The notes under the pieces were generated by a model, which saw nothing but the letters and a program-made list of their open reading frames with translations, was not told the DNA's origin and did no database searches. Made by a program: the position numbers and the translations under genes. Source: Anaeramoeba flamelloides (Eukaryota > Metamonada > Anaeramoebidae). Taken from it: a stretch of 64,000 bases of DNA. Positions 32,270 to 42,870 of this stretch are shown here, piece after piece. Within the stretch, counting starts at the first letter, position 1; every line of letters starts with the position of its first letter. The DNA is taken from positions 6,718,501 to 6,782,500 of the forward strand of contig JANTQA010000012.1 of the NCBI GenBank assembly GCA_027625915.1, given 5' to 3'.

Positions 32270-33159
32270 GTATATATATATATATAAAGACAATTAAGAT
32301 ACTTTTTTTATATAAACTATTTTTCAGTTTTTATCTTCAAGAACTGAATTTATAGTTATTTTATCTTGTTATAAAACTTGTCTATTCTGTAATTGTGTTT
32401 GAAATCTAGATATCATACAAAATTGGGTATCAAAGAGTCTGATTTTTCACATTATTTTTCTTATCCTTTTTAAATGATAAAGTAAATTGTTTTTCTTAAT
32501 TGAAATTAATCAACAAAAATTTTGAAATTAGAGAAGTGCCTTCATTTTCCATATGGTACATAGGCTTTTTTTGAAATTTTCAAATTAATAAAAACTTCAT
32601 TGTTCTTTTCCATAATTCAAAAGAATAAAGGAAAATCTCTAATTTTACTCTTTTCATGAAATGTTCTAAAAGCGAACAAATTTTTTATTTTTAATTCAAA
32701 AGAATTTTATATAAATAAAAATTTTACACAATTCTTTTAAATTAAAAAAAAAAAAAATAATTATTATATGAGGAAATTAATGTCCTCAATTCTAAAAAAA
32801 AAAAAAAAGGTGGAACATTTTCAATATTTTCTCTATTTTGATTTTAAAAAAAAAAACTGAAAGAATTTAAAAGTATTCATCAAAATTTTATTTTTTACCT
32901 TCTTGATCCTTTTTGGATTCATGAAGAAAAATACTATTTACTTTTTCAATTTTAATATTTTCAAGAAACTTGAAAACCACTTGTGTATTTTTTAAAAATT
33001 TAACTCTTAAATCGAAAATTCAAAAGAAGTAGTGTAAAAAAAATTGCTTAAAAAATAATAAAATTTCATGAAATTTTTAAGGAAATTATTTTTTTTTTAA
33101 TTTAACTTTTTCACAAATCCAAAAATTAAACAACAATATATCAAAAAAAAAAACAAATT
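31735..33159. other. AT-rich intergenic region with a TA microsatellite
   Basis: No gene. 32228-32286 is a (TA)n tract interrupted by a short (GTAT)n run. A TA-preceded AACTATTTTTCAG at 32317 resembles the end of the 703-bp MITE family without a partner end. Confidence 0.45.
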
Positions 33160-33492
33160 ATGAAGGAAATAAACCAAACTGAAAAAGATATACAAAAATT
33201 GGAAATATTAAAAAACAAAATTAAACAATTTAAAACTGTTGAGAGAACCACAAATATCGATTTTGTTGATATGACAAACCAAGGTGTAAATGGTTGACTT
33301 TTTAAACATAAGTGTTTTTCTTGGAAGTGGTTTTCTTTGCTTATTATTTCTTTAAAAATATTGATTCCTAACACAAAGATAATTTGTGGATATATGGTTC
33401 AGACAACTATTGGTAAAGTTATTTTTTGTTTTGGTTTGGATTGGCGAAAGATTTAAGTTCTGTGGACGGAAATGATGTTAATAGTAAATAGA
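33160..33492 (+). CDS. possible small coiled-coil protein (spliced)
   Basis: ATG 33160 opens a frame encoding MKEINQTEKDIQKLEILKNK and continuing KIKQFKTVERTTNIDFVDMTNQ, which looks like a short coiled coil. At 33284 a GTGTAA donor could splice to an acceptor ending CTAACACAAAG at 33378, continuing in frame as DNLWIYGSDNY. A further GTAAAG donor near 33412 could join a short last exon ending DGNDVNSK and TAG near 33490. Without splicing the frame stops after about 42 residues. No homology is recognised. It converges on the Thg1 gene (stop at 33860). It may be a real small gene or chance. Confidence 0.35.
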
Positions 33493-33859
33493 TTTTCACC
33501 CATAATAAACAAGAATGCACAGTAATTATTATTGTTGAAAGTGTTCAAAAAGAAATTCTGGTAATTATTAATTGTGCGACTTATCTGATGTATATTTTCA
33601 CAAAGAAAGTTTTGATCCATGTTCATTTTCTGAAAAACCAATCAATTTCTTTTCAAAAAAAAAGAAATTATGAAAAAATATAAATTTCTTTTATTTTCAT
33701 TTTTTATTTAAACTTTTTCTCATAATTCTGATTCCTCAGCATGTTTTTTCTAGAGGCTATATAGCTGATGTGTGGTGTTATTTTTTCAAAATCGTCAAAA
33801 GTATTTTTTTCCATAATGCACAAATTGCATCCCGAATGACATATTCGGGTTTGGATAAT

Positions 33860-34810
33860 TTACTTTTGTCTCCTTTTCGAAACAGACTTTTTGTTTTTCT
33901 TTTTAACTTCAAGTATATGAGGGTATTCATTCCAAAATGTGTCTTGAATAAGATCTCTGTGTTCGACAAATATCAAATTTTTAGTTCTTGTCCCATACTC
34001 GTTTGTGTCTTTTCTTTTTAGTTGAATTTTGACTTTTTTTTTATAAATAAGAGATCCCTTCCTTTCGATCGGATCAACATTATTATAGTTAAGACCAAAA
34101 CGAGTGAATAGCAGTTCGTTTTTGTCACTACTGTAAGTGTCTTTTAATAATAGGGTTGCATCATTATTTGACAAACCATCGTTAAGTAAAGCATAAAAGC
34201 ATGTATTATATAGGCAATTGATATGGCAATCAACTTGCCTCCAGCTGAAATAGTCTCTTAGAATTTCGACATTAGGATACACAATTACCCTTGCATCAAA
34301 AGATGGAATAAATGGCATTTTAATACTTTGTTGTTTTACTCTTTCTTTTTTATTTTCATTTTCTTCTTCTTCTTCTTGTTCTTGTTCTTGTAATTGTTCT
34401 TGTTCTAATTCATTTTCTTTTTCTTGTTCTTGTTCTTTTTGGTTTTCTGTTTTTTGGTTTTGTTCACCAAATTCTTCGTCCCAGTAATGAACAAAATTAG
34501 ACGTAAATAAAGAAACAACAGTACTCATAATTTTTGAAGATCGTCTTTGAAAAATTGTTGTTTCTCGAGGAAAAACAAAACTAAATTCATCAGAATGACC
34601 ATAAGCAAACACAATGTCTCCAATTGATCTCATCACCTCACAAGCACACTTGTTCATCAACCTTCCTCCTCTTGCATCAAATGGCTTTTCCCAATTTTTT
34701 GTTAAATTACTAAAATTCCTTCCATCAACACGCACTACAATCCATGTACTCCTCATAATTGAATCATCTTTTTCAAACTTTCTTACGTACTCATATATAC
34801 TATTTGTCAT
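33860..34810 (-). CDS. THG1: tRNA-His guanylyltransferase
   Basis: An intronless minus-strand frame of 316 residues, ATG at 34808-34810 to TAA. Thg1 adds the G(-1) residue to the 5' end of tRNA-His by a 3'-5' polymerase reaction, a requirement for histidyl-tRNA synthetase recognition. Catalytic carboxylates are in VRVDGRNF (D29) and GHSDEFSFVF (D74/E75). Other landmarks are KFEKDDS, LMNKCACEVM, the SWRQVDCHINCLYNTCF block, DKNELLFTRFGLNYNN and the C-terminal DTFWNEYPHIL (human DAFWKEHPEIL). A Gln/Glu-rich insert of about 45 residues (around 118-165) lies between SNFVHYWDEEF and the conserved PFIPSFDARVIVYPN. A basic tail (KKKNKKSVSKRRQK) could direct nuclear import. Very sure. Confidence 0.97.
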   Translation of the reverse strand: MTNSIYEYVRKFEKDDSIMRSTWIVVRVDGRNFSNLTKNWEKPFDARGGRLMNKCACEVMRSIGDIVFAYGHSDEFSFVFPRETTIFQRRSSKIMSTVVSLFTSNFVHYWDEEFGEQNQKTENQKEQEQEKENELEQEQLQEQEQEEEEENENKKERVKQQSIKMPFIPSFDARVIVYPNVEILRDYFSWRQVDCHINCLYNTCFYALLNDGLSNNDATLLLKDTYSSDKNELLFTRFGLNYNNVDPIERKGSLIYKKKVKIQLKRKDTNEYGTRTKNLIFVEHRDLIQDTFWNEYPHILEVKKKNKKSVSKRRQK

Positions 34811-35511
34811 CTTTAAGTTTGGGTTTCTATTTTGATAAGTGGAAAAAAAGTTTGTTTTCAGAGATTAAAAAAGTAAAAAAAAATGAAAGAATCCAGAATG
34901 TTACAGGACAAAAATTGTAGTCACTTTTTTTACTTCACAACACTTCATTTTTTTGAAATTATTCTAAATTTTGAAAGGAGTTACAAGATCAAAGATGCAA
35001 CAATTTTTCAATTTAAAACTTTTTGAAATTCAAACTTTTAAAAACATGTAATTTAAACAACTTTACACTTTTTGGTTTTCATAAAAAGAGTTTCAGGTTT
35101 TGGACCTTTACACCCCTCGTGGAGGTGTTTTTTTAGATAATCCTTAATTAATCTTAAACCTTTTGTTAATTATTATTTTTTACCTTTTTTTGTTTATAAA
35201 AGTTTGTATCAAGTATTTGAAATTTGAAAAAATATGAAAGAATATCAGAGATTGAAATCCTGCAGACTATCAGTCTGAAAGTTCCAAAAAGTTTTGAATA
35301 TATTTGTATGGATTGTTCTATTCTTGTGGTGTATGAATCTAAAAAACTTTGATATGAAATTATGAATATTAGAAGTTTTTGTACTATTTCAGGAAAAAAA
35401 TTAGCAAATAATTTTAAACTTAGGGGGTTTTGAATGTAACGTACTAATATGAAAAATTCATATTGAAAATCCCAAGTTAGACAAACAAAAACTTTAATGA
35501 AGGGACGAGTA
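34811..35511. other. AT-rich spacer upstream of Thg1 gene
   Basis: No gene recognised. A small hairpin, CACCCCTCGTGGAGGTG, is at 35110-35126. Confidence 0.4.
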
Positions 35512-35986
35512 CAGTGGTGTAACTAACCCGTGTTTTTTATTTTAGCCCATCACTAAAATTTAACTCATGCAAAAAATATTGGCTGACTCTAGAAATAAAA
35601 GAAACAAATCAATTGGATGAAAACAGTATATAAACAAGAAATAATGTTCTTTAAATAAATTTTAAAAAAGAATTATGAAGATATTGAAAGATTAAAATGT
35701 AATTTTTTGACAAAAAAATGAACATAATTTCATTTTTTGAATTTTTATAAAAAAATCATTTAATCTCACAAATTTTGTAAATATGATGAAATTTTTGAAA
35801 CCAAAGCATTTAATATAATTGAGCCATTTTGATTAATCAAAGATCTAACCTCTAAAGTCAATTTGGTTCTGAATCAAGAATCTATAAGTGATTTCTGGTC
35901 TTCCAATACCCAAGTCTGAAAAAAAAACATGAGTTAAATTTTAGTAATGGGTTAAAGGTTGTCTGAACGGGTTATTTCCACCACTG
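35512..35986. mobile_element. 475-bp MITE with TA target duplication
   Basis: The left end starts CAGTGGTGTAACTAACCCGT and the right end, reverse complemented, starts CAGTGGTGGAAATAACCCGT. The arms continue with shared GCCCAT/ACCCAT and ACTAAAATTTAACTCATG, giving roughly 58 bp of imperfect terminal inverted repeat. TA flanks both sides (35510-35511, 35987-35988), the signature of Tc1/mariner transposition. No coding capacity. The family is distinct from the 703-bp one. Confidence 0.82.
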
Positions 35987-36816
35987 TAGATTACAAAAAA
36001 AAAAAAAATTCTAGTAAATTTTGTAACTAATTCAAAAAAATTTTACTGCATCTTGAAATTAAAAAATATAATCAAAATTTGGTTTAATATCATAGAAAGC
36101 TTACTTTTAAAACTTATTTTCTGAAATAAATTATCATTTTTAAAAAATTTTATATCTATTTCAATCATTTTTTGAAAAGCTTGAAATCCACCTTATTTTC
36201 AAATTATTTCAAAAAAAAAAGTATAATATAATTTTAAATAAGATTGGATCATTTATTGATCGAATGAAAAGGAATCTCTTTTCACAGCACATTTTCGAGG
36301 AGTGAGAAGAAAGTAACAATTCTTTTTGTTAAAAAACGAAATAATAATTATTTTTGATCGATAAAGAGGATTATAAAAAAATTGAAAAACCGTTTTTGGG
36401 AGAAAAAGGGAAAGTTAAAAAACAAACTCAAGTTTTTAGAAAATTGTAAATCTAATTCATACACCAAAAAGAATTTCAGACTAACAAATTAAAATATCAC
36501 ACAGTTCTCTAAAAGCAAAAACTTTCTGCCTCAAACCAAAAGAAAAGAAAATTTTTTATCTCATCTGTTTAAATCCAAACAAATCTAAAATCAGCTATTA
36601 TGGGATGTGAAATTCTAGACTGGGATTTGTACTGGAATTAAATGATTCAAACAAATCCCTTAAAGAGAAAAAAATGAAAGAAAAATCATTTTTTCCAAAT
36701 TTTTCAAAAACAAAAACAGACTAGTTACAACAATCACTTTTTTTTCACGACAAAAATATTCAAAAAAAAAGGAATAATCTCAATTAACGATCTTTTAAGA
36801 AAAATTCTTGACTTTC
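35987..36816. other. AT-rich spacer upstream of the DENN gene
   Basis: No gene recognised. It presumably contains the promoter of the DENN gene at its right end. Confidence 0.4.
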
Positions 36817-39609
36817 ATGTCGTATCTTAAATCACAAAGTTTGTCACCAGTGAGCTCTGGGCAATTACGAAAAATAAGAAATAATCGAAAAAAATACAAC
36901 GAATCAATAATCAATATTGAGGATTTGACATTGGACAAAAGGCTAAACCCTGTACCTGCACAACCCTGGCTCCGAAGACCAGAAAAGTTCTATGAATGTT
37001 TTTCAATTAGTGGTCCATTAAGCGCAAAACAAGGCACCAAATGTGAAACCCTTTATTCATATCCAAAGCAACAACAAGATTTTTTGTCTTCGTATTTACC
37101 GTTTTGTTTCCCCGAAGGGCTGAACAAATCACCAAAAAAGTACAACTACTCAACAAAAAAAACAAAGTCTTTCCCAAAATATTCCGCTCTGATCGGATCT
37201 GAGATCGAACATTTCATATTTATGCTAACAAATTATGAGTCTCTTTTGTATGGGTATTGTATTAAAGTGTGGTACCCGTTTGGCTTTTTGCCCTCCTTTG
37301 TTAAAAAGGGGCATCCAATTTTTCAAAGAAAGCCAAGATCCCGTAGCAGAAATCATAGCCAACAAAGAAAGAAATTCAAAACAACAACAACAACAGCAAC
37401 AAAAACCAAAAAGCCAAGAAAGGAAATGAGAAAATCCCAAACAACAGATGTTTTTATCACCAAAAGCTCGAGAAGAAAAACTCGAAAACAAAAAAAAAAC
37501 AGAAGAAGGCTAAAGAGCTTTGGTGAATTACCTCCGAATTTTAAATGGGAAAAAAGGTTTCGTAAAAGGGTTCACAAAAACAAACCTTTTTATTTAGTTC
37601 CATTATGCTTTTGTTTAATTTCCAAAACGTCTTTTATTGATCTCAATTTTGAAATACTGCACTCAATTATTGCTTTTACAAATTTGGAATTATTAAGGAT
37701 GAATATCTTTCGCCAAATATATTTTAGTCAAGATACAATAAGCAGATGCCTAACGTTTATTGATCGGAAAAAAAAGCACTCACTGTATAGTGTTCGTTCC
37801 TTTCGTCCGCCAAGACGGACTTCCGTTGAAACTTTGCTTAATAATCATCTCTTTTCTAAAAAGGCATCGAAAAGAAAAATAAGTTATTCCACACCACCAA
37901 TCGTTCCTTTTAACTTTCAATATTTGGACGATCATGTGCCAAAAATTTCAGAACCAATCTCAAAAAATCAATTCGATTCCAAAAAAAGCACATCTCAAAA
38001 AAAGCGAAAAAAGGATATTTCCAAGAAGGATATTAAAATTAATAAACCTCAAAAACTCAAAAGTAAAAATGAAAAAGAGTTTGAATCAAATAACAAATTT
38101 AAAGATCAGATCATCAGTAAAAACACATTAATAAATCAGAAAGAAAAAGGGAAAGGGAATTTGAATATAAAAGAGAAAGAAAAAGAAAAAGAAGAAGAGA
38201 AAGAGAAAGAAGAAGAAAAAGAGAAAGAAAAAGAAGAAGAAGAAGAAGAAGTGAAAAAAGAAAAAGAAAATGATGGAAAAAAAGAAGATCTGAAAGAAAA
38301 AGAAAAAGAAAAAGAAAAAGAAAAAGAAGAAGAAAAAGAAAAAGAAGAAGAAAAAGAGAAAGAGAAAGAGAAAGAGAAAGAAGAAGAAAAAGAGAACGAA
38401 GAAGAAGATAACAAACATTTGATTGTTGAGTTTTTATCTCAATTAAAATCCGAAAAAATACCATTGAGTAGAGACGTAATGTTTTTGTCTGTTGGAGGAG
38501 AATTAAAAAGGTTGACTTATTTAATTCCTGAGGATTTAGAAAATAAAAAAGCAATTTTTTCCTTTAAATGGCTTTTTTCCATATTGTCTTTAGAAAACAT
38601 TTTAGAAATTATTCGTTTCACACTCTTAGAAAAAACAATTGTCTTTGTTAGTGAATCATTACGGGCCTTATCTGTTGCATCCTTTTCAGTATCCCCGATA
38701 ATTTTCCCCTTCCAATGGCAAGGTGCAATAATGCCAATTATCCCACCAGATTTCCGATTTGTTGTTGATTCGCCAGTGCCAGTTATGGCAGGATTGACAA
38801 AATGGGACAGCTCTGAGGAACAAGATTTCACTTCTGATTATTTATTAGTAAACTTAGATGAAAATACATGCAAATTCCATTTCAATTTTAAAAAAATGAT
38901 CAATAAAAAAAACAAAAACAACAACAAAAAAAACAGCAAAAGCAATGGCCAAAATAAAAGCAATCAATCAAAGAAGACTTTGCCAAAGTTGCCCTCATAT
39001 TTAGAATTATTAAATTCTTTAAAGCAGGTGTTTAAAAAATCAAAAATATGCAATAACATTCCCACTTTTATAAAATGCAAAAAGCGTGGCAAATATGCAA
39101 TTAATTATTTAAAAAAAAATTTTAAAAGCCATTATTTTGTTAATAATACAGAAGAAAAAATGATTGGAGAAATACAGGCAATTTTTGCCAAATATTTCAA
39201 TTTACTAATTGCAGATTTTAGAAATCATACCTTTTCAGATGTTTCTTCAAAAGATATATGTTCAATTTTTTTACCACAATCTTTTTTAGAATCCGTAATT
39301 GAAAAGGACCGCGCTTTTATGCAACTTTTTTTAAAATCACAGTCATTCCAACATTTTTGTAATCAACAACTTGCCAAAATACAAATGTCACTCGCGAGAA
39401 AAATTTCGAGAAAATTGTCAAACGAAAAATTGAAAAAAAGAGAAAACAATGAAAATATTAAAGAAAAGAGAAAGAGAATTAGAAAGAGAAAGGATGAGAG
39501 TTACCAGGTTGATAAGAATCAAAATAAAATATATTGTCATGTGAAATTAGAATTTAATAAAAAATTAAAAATTAAAATTAATATCCTTTTCATAAATGTA
39601 GAAAAATAA
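36817..39609 (+). CDS. DENN-domain protein (putative Rab guanine-nucleotide exchange factor)
   Basis: A single exon of 930 residues from ATG 36817 (upstream in-frame codons lack ATG) to TAA. The tripartite DENN module is visible. uDENN: FYECFSISGPL, TLYSYPKQQQDFLSSYLPF and IEHFIFMLTNYESLLYGYC (about 65-150). cDENN: FEILHSIIAFTNLELLRMNIF, then FSFKWLFSILSLENILEIIR, LLEKTIVFVSESLRALSV and FPFQWQGAIMPIIPP (about 275-680). dDENN: EIQAIFAKYFNLLIADFRNH and FLKSQSFQHFCNQQL (about 785-855). DENN proteins activate Rab GTPases. Two disordered inserts interrupt the module: a basic Ser/Arg/Lys-rich one (about 175-240) and a long Lys/Glu tract (about 425-535, nucleotides 38140-38410). I cannot assign it to a specific DENND subfamily. 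The domain call is sure. Confidence 0.92.
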   Translation: MSYLKSQSLSPVSSGQLRKIRNNRKKYNESIINIEDLTLDKRLNPVPAQPWLRRPEKFYECFSISGPLSAKQGTKCETLYSYPKQQQDFLSSYLPFCFPEGLNKSPKKYNYSTKKTKSFPKYSALIGSEIEHFIFMLTNYESLLYGYCIKVWYPFGFLPSFVKKGHPIFQRKPRSRSRNHSQQRKKFKTTTTTATKTKKPRKEMRKSQTTDVFITKSSRRKTRKQKKNRRRLKSFGELPPNFKWEKRFRKRVHKNKPFYLVPLCFCLISKTSFIDLNFEILHSIIAFTNLELLRMNIFRQIYFSQDTISRCLTFIDRKKKHSLYSVRSFRPPRRTSVETLLNNHLFSKKASKRKISYSTPPIVPFNFQYLDDHVPKISEPISKNQFDSKKSTSQKKRKKDISKKDIKINKPQKLKSKNEKEFESNNKFKDQIISKNTLINQKEKGKGNLNIKEKEKEKEEEKEKEEEKEKEKEEEEEEVKKEKENDGKKEDLKEKEKEKEKEKEEEKEKEEEKEKEKEKEKEEEKENEEEDNKHLIVEFLSQLKSEKIPLSRDVMFLSVGGELKRLTYLIPEDLENKKAIFSFKWLFSILSLENILEIIRFTLLEKTIVFVSESLRALSVASFSVSPIIFPFQWQGAIMPIIPPDFRFVVDSPVPVMAGLTKWDSSEEQDFTSDYLLVNLDENTCKFHFNFKKMINKKNKNNNKKNSKSNGQNKSNQSKKTLPKLPSYLELLNSLKQVFKKSKICNNIPTFIKCKKRGKYAINYLKKNFKSHYFVNNTEEKMIGEIQAIFAKYFNLLIADFRNHTFSDVSSKDICSIFLPQSFLESVIEKDRAFMQLFLKSQSFQHFCNQQLAKIQMSLARKISRKLSNEKLKKRENNENIKEKRKRIRKRKDESYQVDKNQNKIYCHVKLEFNKKLKIKINILFINVEK

Positions 39610-39793
39610 AATATAAATATCTTTTTTGAAGAAAAAATTAATTTTTTATTTTTATTGTTAAATAGGAGAGGTGATTCAACAAAATTACCGCCTGTTATCC
39701 TTTATTTTTTTTTTTTAATTTGAGAAATAAACCAAAAATTTTTTTAATTTTCAGTTCATTTCTCTTAAGTTAAAAAAAAAAATCACAGTTAGG
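39610..39793. other. 3' flank of the DENN gene
   Basis: Short AT-rich spacer leading into the hairpin-repeat cluster. Confidence 0.4.
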
Positions 39794-40490
39794 TTTTTTA
39801 GAATTTAAAAGAATAGAGTAAAATCAAAGATTTTTTACAATTCTTTTGAATTCTGGAAAACCACCGTTATATTTTTTTGATTTTTCTGTTTATTTATGAA
39901 GTGTTCAAGGTTTTTTTGAGTTTTCTATTTATTTGGAAAATCTATAGATTTTCGTTAGGTTTTTTTGACTTTTCGAAATAAACCTAAAATTTATTAAAAT
40001 TTTCTGTTTATTTCGAAAAATAAAAAAAATCCTAGAACACTTCACAAATAAAATAGAAAACCTCAAGAAACCCTAGACACTTGACTTCACTCTACGGCAC
40101 TTTTCGTTAGGTTTTTTTTAATTTTTTTTTTGATCAGAAAAATAGTAGATTTTACAAAACAAACAAAAAACCTCAAAAAAATCACCTTTAAGTTTTACAG
40201 AATTTAAAAGAATTGACCAAAATATTTGATATTTCTCAATTCTTTTGAATTTTGGAAAATCGCCCTTAGCTTTTCTTGAGTTTTCAAAAAATAGGGAAAA
40301 TCAATAAATTTTCGTTAGGTTTTTTTGAGTTTTTGAAATAAACCGAAAATTAATTAAAATTTTCTGTTTATTTCAAAAAACAAAAAAAAACCTAGAACAC
40401 TTTACAAATAAAATAGAAAACCTCAAAAAAACTAGACCACTTCACAAATAAAACAGAAAAACTCAACAAAGCCTAACAACGGTTTTTTTT
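39794..40490. repeat. hairpin-repeat cluster downstream of the DENN gene
   Basis: Two imperfect hairpins of about 67 nt each (39794-39860 and 40193-40260) have a left arm with AGAATTTAAAAGAAT and a right arm with ATTCTTTTGAATT followed by a TGGAAAA-like run. Between and after them are repeated blocks: GAAGTGTTCAAGGTTTTTTT, TTTTCGTTAGGTTTTTT, GAAATAAACC and their reverse complements (for example AACCTAGAACACTT), so much of the 700 bp can self-pair. Shared with 20740-21015 and 43640-43900. No protein. Confidence 0.7.
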
Positions 40491-42680
40491 TTTTTAATTC
40501 CTGTTCCTTTTCTGAAAATTTACTGTTATTATATTATAAACAATAGAATAATAATAAAAAAAAACTTTTAAACAATATTAGATTAATATTAATCTAATTC
40601 TCCTAAACTTTATCCATAAACTTAATTTCAAAAATAGGGGCAAATTTTTCATTCGAAAAAAATTTGTTTAATTGTTTTTTTTTTTGAATAAACATGTATT
40701 TTAATAAAGTGTTTAGAGATAATAACCAATATAGATTAATAAATAAAAATGTAGTGTAATGATTTTATTTTTTGAAAAGATAAATGAAAAAAGAAAAAAA
40801 TAATAATAAAAAAGTTTGTCACTAATTTTGAAATTTGGCTTATATTTAGATTCTAAGTTTTTTACTGAATAATAAGGATTCCTTGCAGATGAAAAAAAAT
40901 AAATCAATTATGTTAATAAATCCATAAAATCATCATTAGAAGGTATTTTATAATTATTATTTTTGTTTAATTATTCCAATATTTATTTCAGAAAGTAAAT
41001 TATTATTTAATTATCAAAATTTGTTTTTTGTTGAATTTTTTTTAAAACTTTCTTACTTAAATTTTATTTATCAGAAATTTGAATAAAGTTGATTTATTTG
41101 ATAATAACAATCAGTAAAATTAATAAATTAATAATAATTATCTAAATAATGGTGATTTAAAGGTTAAACTAGTGAATGAAGAAATAAACTCCCAATAAAA
41201 TTTTGCTTATGAAATAAATGGTAATTTTAGTACTGAACTGATTTTACAAACAATAATTGGTCAAGTAGTATAATGCTATTAGGTATAACAGAAATTGGAG
41301 TGAATTTTGAAATTACACTTCAGATATCATGTGGTGCACCTGAATATTGCACTAGAGTACCTTTATCTTCTTTATATTTGAATCTGAAAAAAAAAATTTA
41401 TATACCTTAAATTTAAACCTCATTACTATTTTTTATTATTCAACAAAACCATTTTGTAATTTTTTTTCGAAATTCTTTTTTCAAATATTTTTATCAAACT
41501 AAGCAAAAACAAGTAATATTGCTTCAATAGATATAATGGAAAAAAAATGAATTCTTGAAATTCAACAACATTTACGAAAAATAGCAACCCGAAAAAAAAA
41601 AAAGAAAAGATGGGAAAAAAATGAAATCAGATACAGACTAATTATTTTGTTTTTGGCAAATTGGCCGAAAATAAACGTTTTAAAAACAAATAGAAACATC
41701 CAATAAACTGGTATTTCTGAAAAAGTATTCAAAAAAATCGTATTTTCTTCAGAAAAATCCAAGTTTAACATATTAAATAAAAAACGGAATAAAAATTCAT
41801 TTTGAAAAATTTTTTAGGATAAAAAGTAATTTGTTTTACATAAATTTTAATAAAATTTTTTCCATGAAGAATTCAAAATAAAACCAAATAAAGAAGAAAT
41901 AATCGTATCAAATATTATAGATAAAATCAAGAAACAAATTATTTATATTAATTTTTTCTTGTTCAATTTTTATTTAGAAAAAAATTTTTGGAAATAATCA
42001 AAAAAAAAAAAAAAAAAAATTATAAATAGATATATTATATTAAATAATCTTTATATTTTGGTTTCTTCCCATATTTTGGATTTTTACAATAATATGCTTA
42101 TGATTGTTAGAATTATGCAATACAAGATGATAAAAAAAATTCTTGTAAACTATTTTGTTTTTTATAATTATTTTTTATTTGTAGCTATTGTATTAAAAGA
42201 AATATTACAGAAAATATGAAAGAGAAGATATGTTTTTTATAAAAACCAAATAAACGTGTTTTGTTATTTTTATTTTTTGGTACTCTTTTTTCGGGTTGAA
42301 GGATTTTTTTGAAGAGAAAAAGAATAAATTTCAATAAAATTAGACTTTTAGATTTTTCCTCAATTTTTTTTGCAAAATGTCTTTTAATTTGAGATCAAAG
42401 TGTGAACTTTTCAACAACTTAATTCAAAATTTTATCACATTTTTCCATTTTTTTCACCCGGTAATCTGCAAAAATGTTCAAACAATGAGAATTTTCTGTT
42501 TAAAATTACAATTTTTTATTTTTTAGACTTTTTCATTGTTTTTGAAATCTAAATATTTTACCAATTTCAAATTACTTTTTTTAAGTTGATTGTGTTCCTT
42601 CTCTTTTTAAAGTTTTTTTTTTTTTTTTTTTTTTTTTGGGGAGGTAAAAGTGACAGAAAATCAGTAACTTGTCCGCGATT
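40491..42680. other. AT-rich intergenic region
   Basis: 2.2 kb with no supported gene. On the minus strand, a T-rich tract ending CAG at about 41386 precedes a 21-codon open stretch (RFKYKEDKGTLVQYSGAPHD), which looks like a terminal exon but has no recognisable partner. Frames at 40713-40907 and 41562-41771 (minus) are low complexity. I treat them as unsupported. Confidence 0.35.
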
Positions 42681-42870
42681 AGATCTTAAACTGAACTTGT
42701 TCTTATTATAGCTTACTCAAACCGGACTTGGGCAACTGAAGAGAATGGAATTCAACTTGGATGATGTGAAATCCAATGAATTGAATTCGATCGGACTTTT
42801 CGTACAATCTGTCGAGTTGTTACTTGGACTGGATGGATGCTGTCGAGTCGGTATCTAGTACTGGGATTTT
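42681..42870. other. GC-rich island of unknown nature
   Basis: About 190 bp with roughly 40% GC (around 43% from 42721 on), twice the surrounding value, bordered by T runs on the left and A runs on the right. It contains CTTGTCCGCGATTAG, CCGGACTTGGGCAACTG and TGTCGAGTTGTTACTTGGAC, with short quasi-repeats of ACTTGG. A plus-strand frame (TQTGLGQLKRMEFNLDDV...) is open for about 47 codons after an acceptor-like TTATTATAG. I do not recognise it as a tRNA, rRNA, U1-U6 or SRP RNA. It could be a structured RNA, a coding exon or a relic. Confidence 0.35.

Noticed and set aside
32228-32286. (TA)n/(GTAT)n tract as a replication origin or recombination site
   Set aside because: A plain microsatellite explains it; nothing else supports a special function.
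38128-38554. Antisense Phe/Leu/Ser-rich frames opposite the DENN gene
   Set aside because: They are mirror translations of the Lys/Glu-coding repeat tract.
41300-41390. Terminal exon RFKYKEDKGTLVQYSGAPHD on the minus strand
   Set aside because: Only 21 codons after a T-rich AG; no upstream exon with a convincing donor was found, so it remains unsupported.
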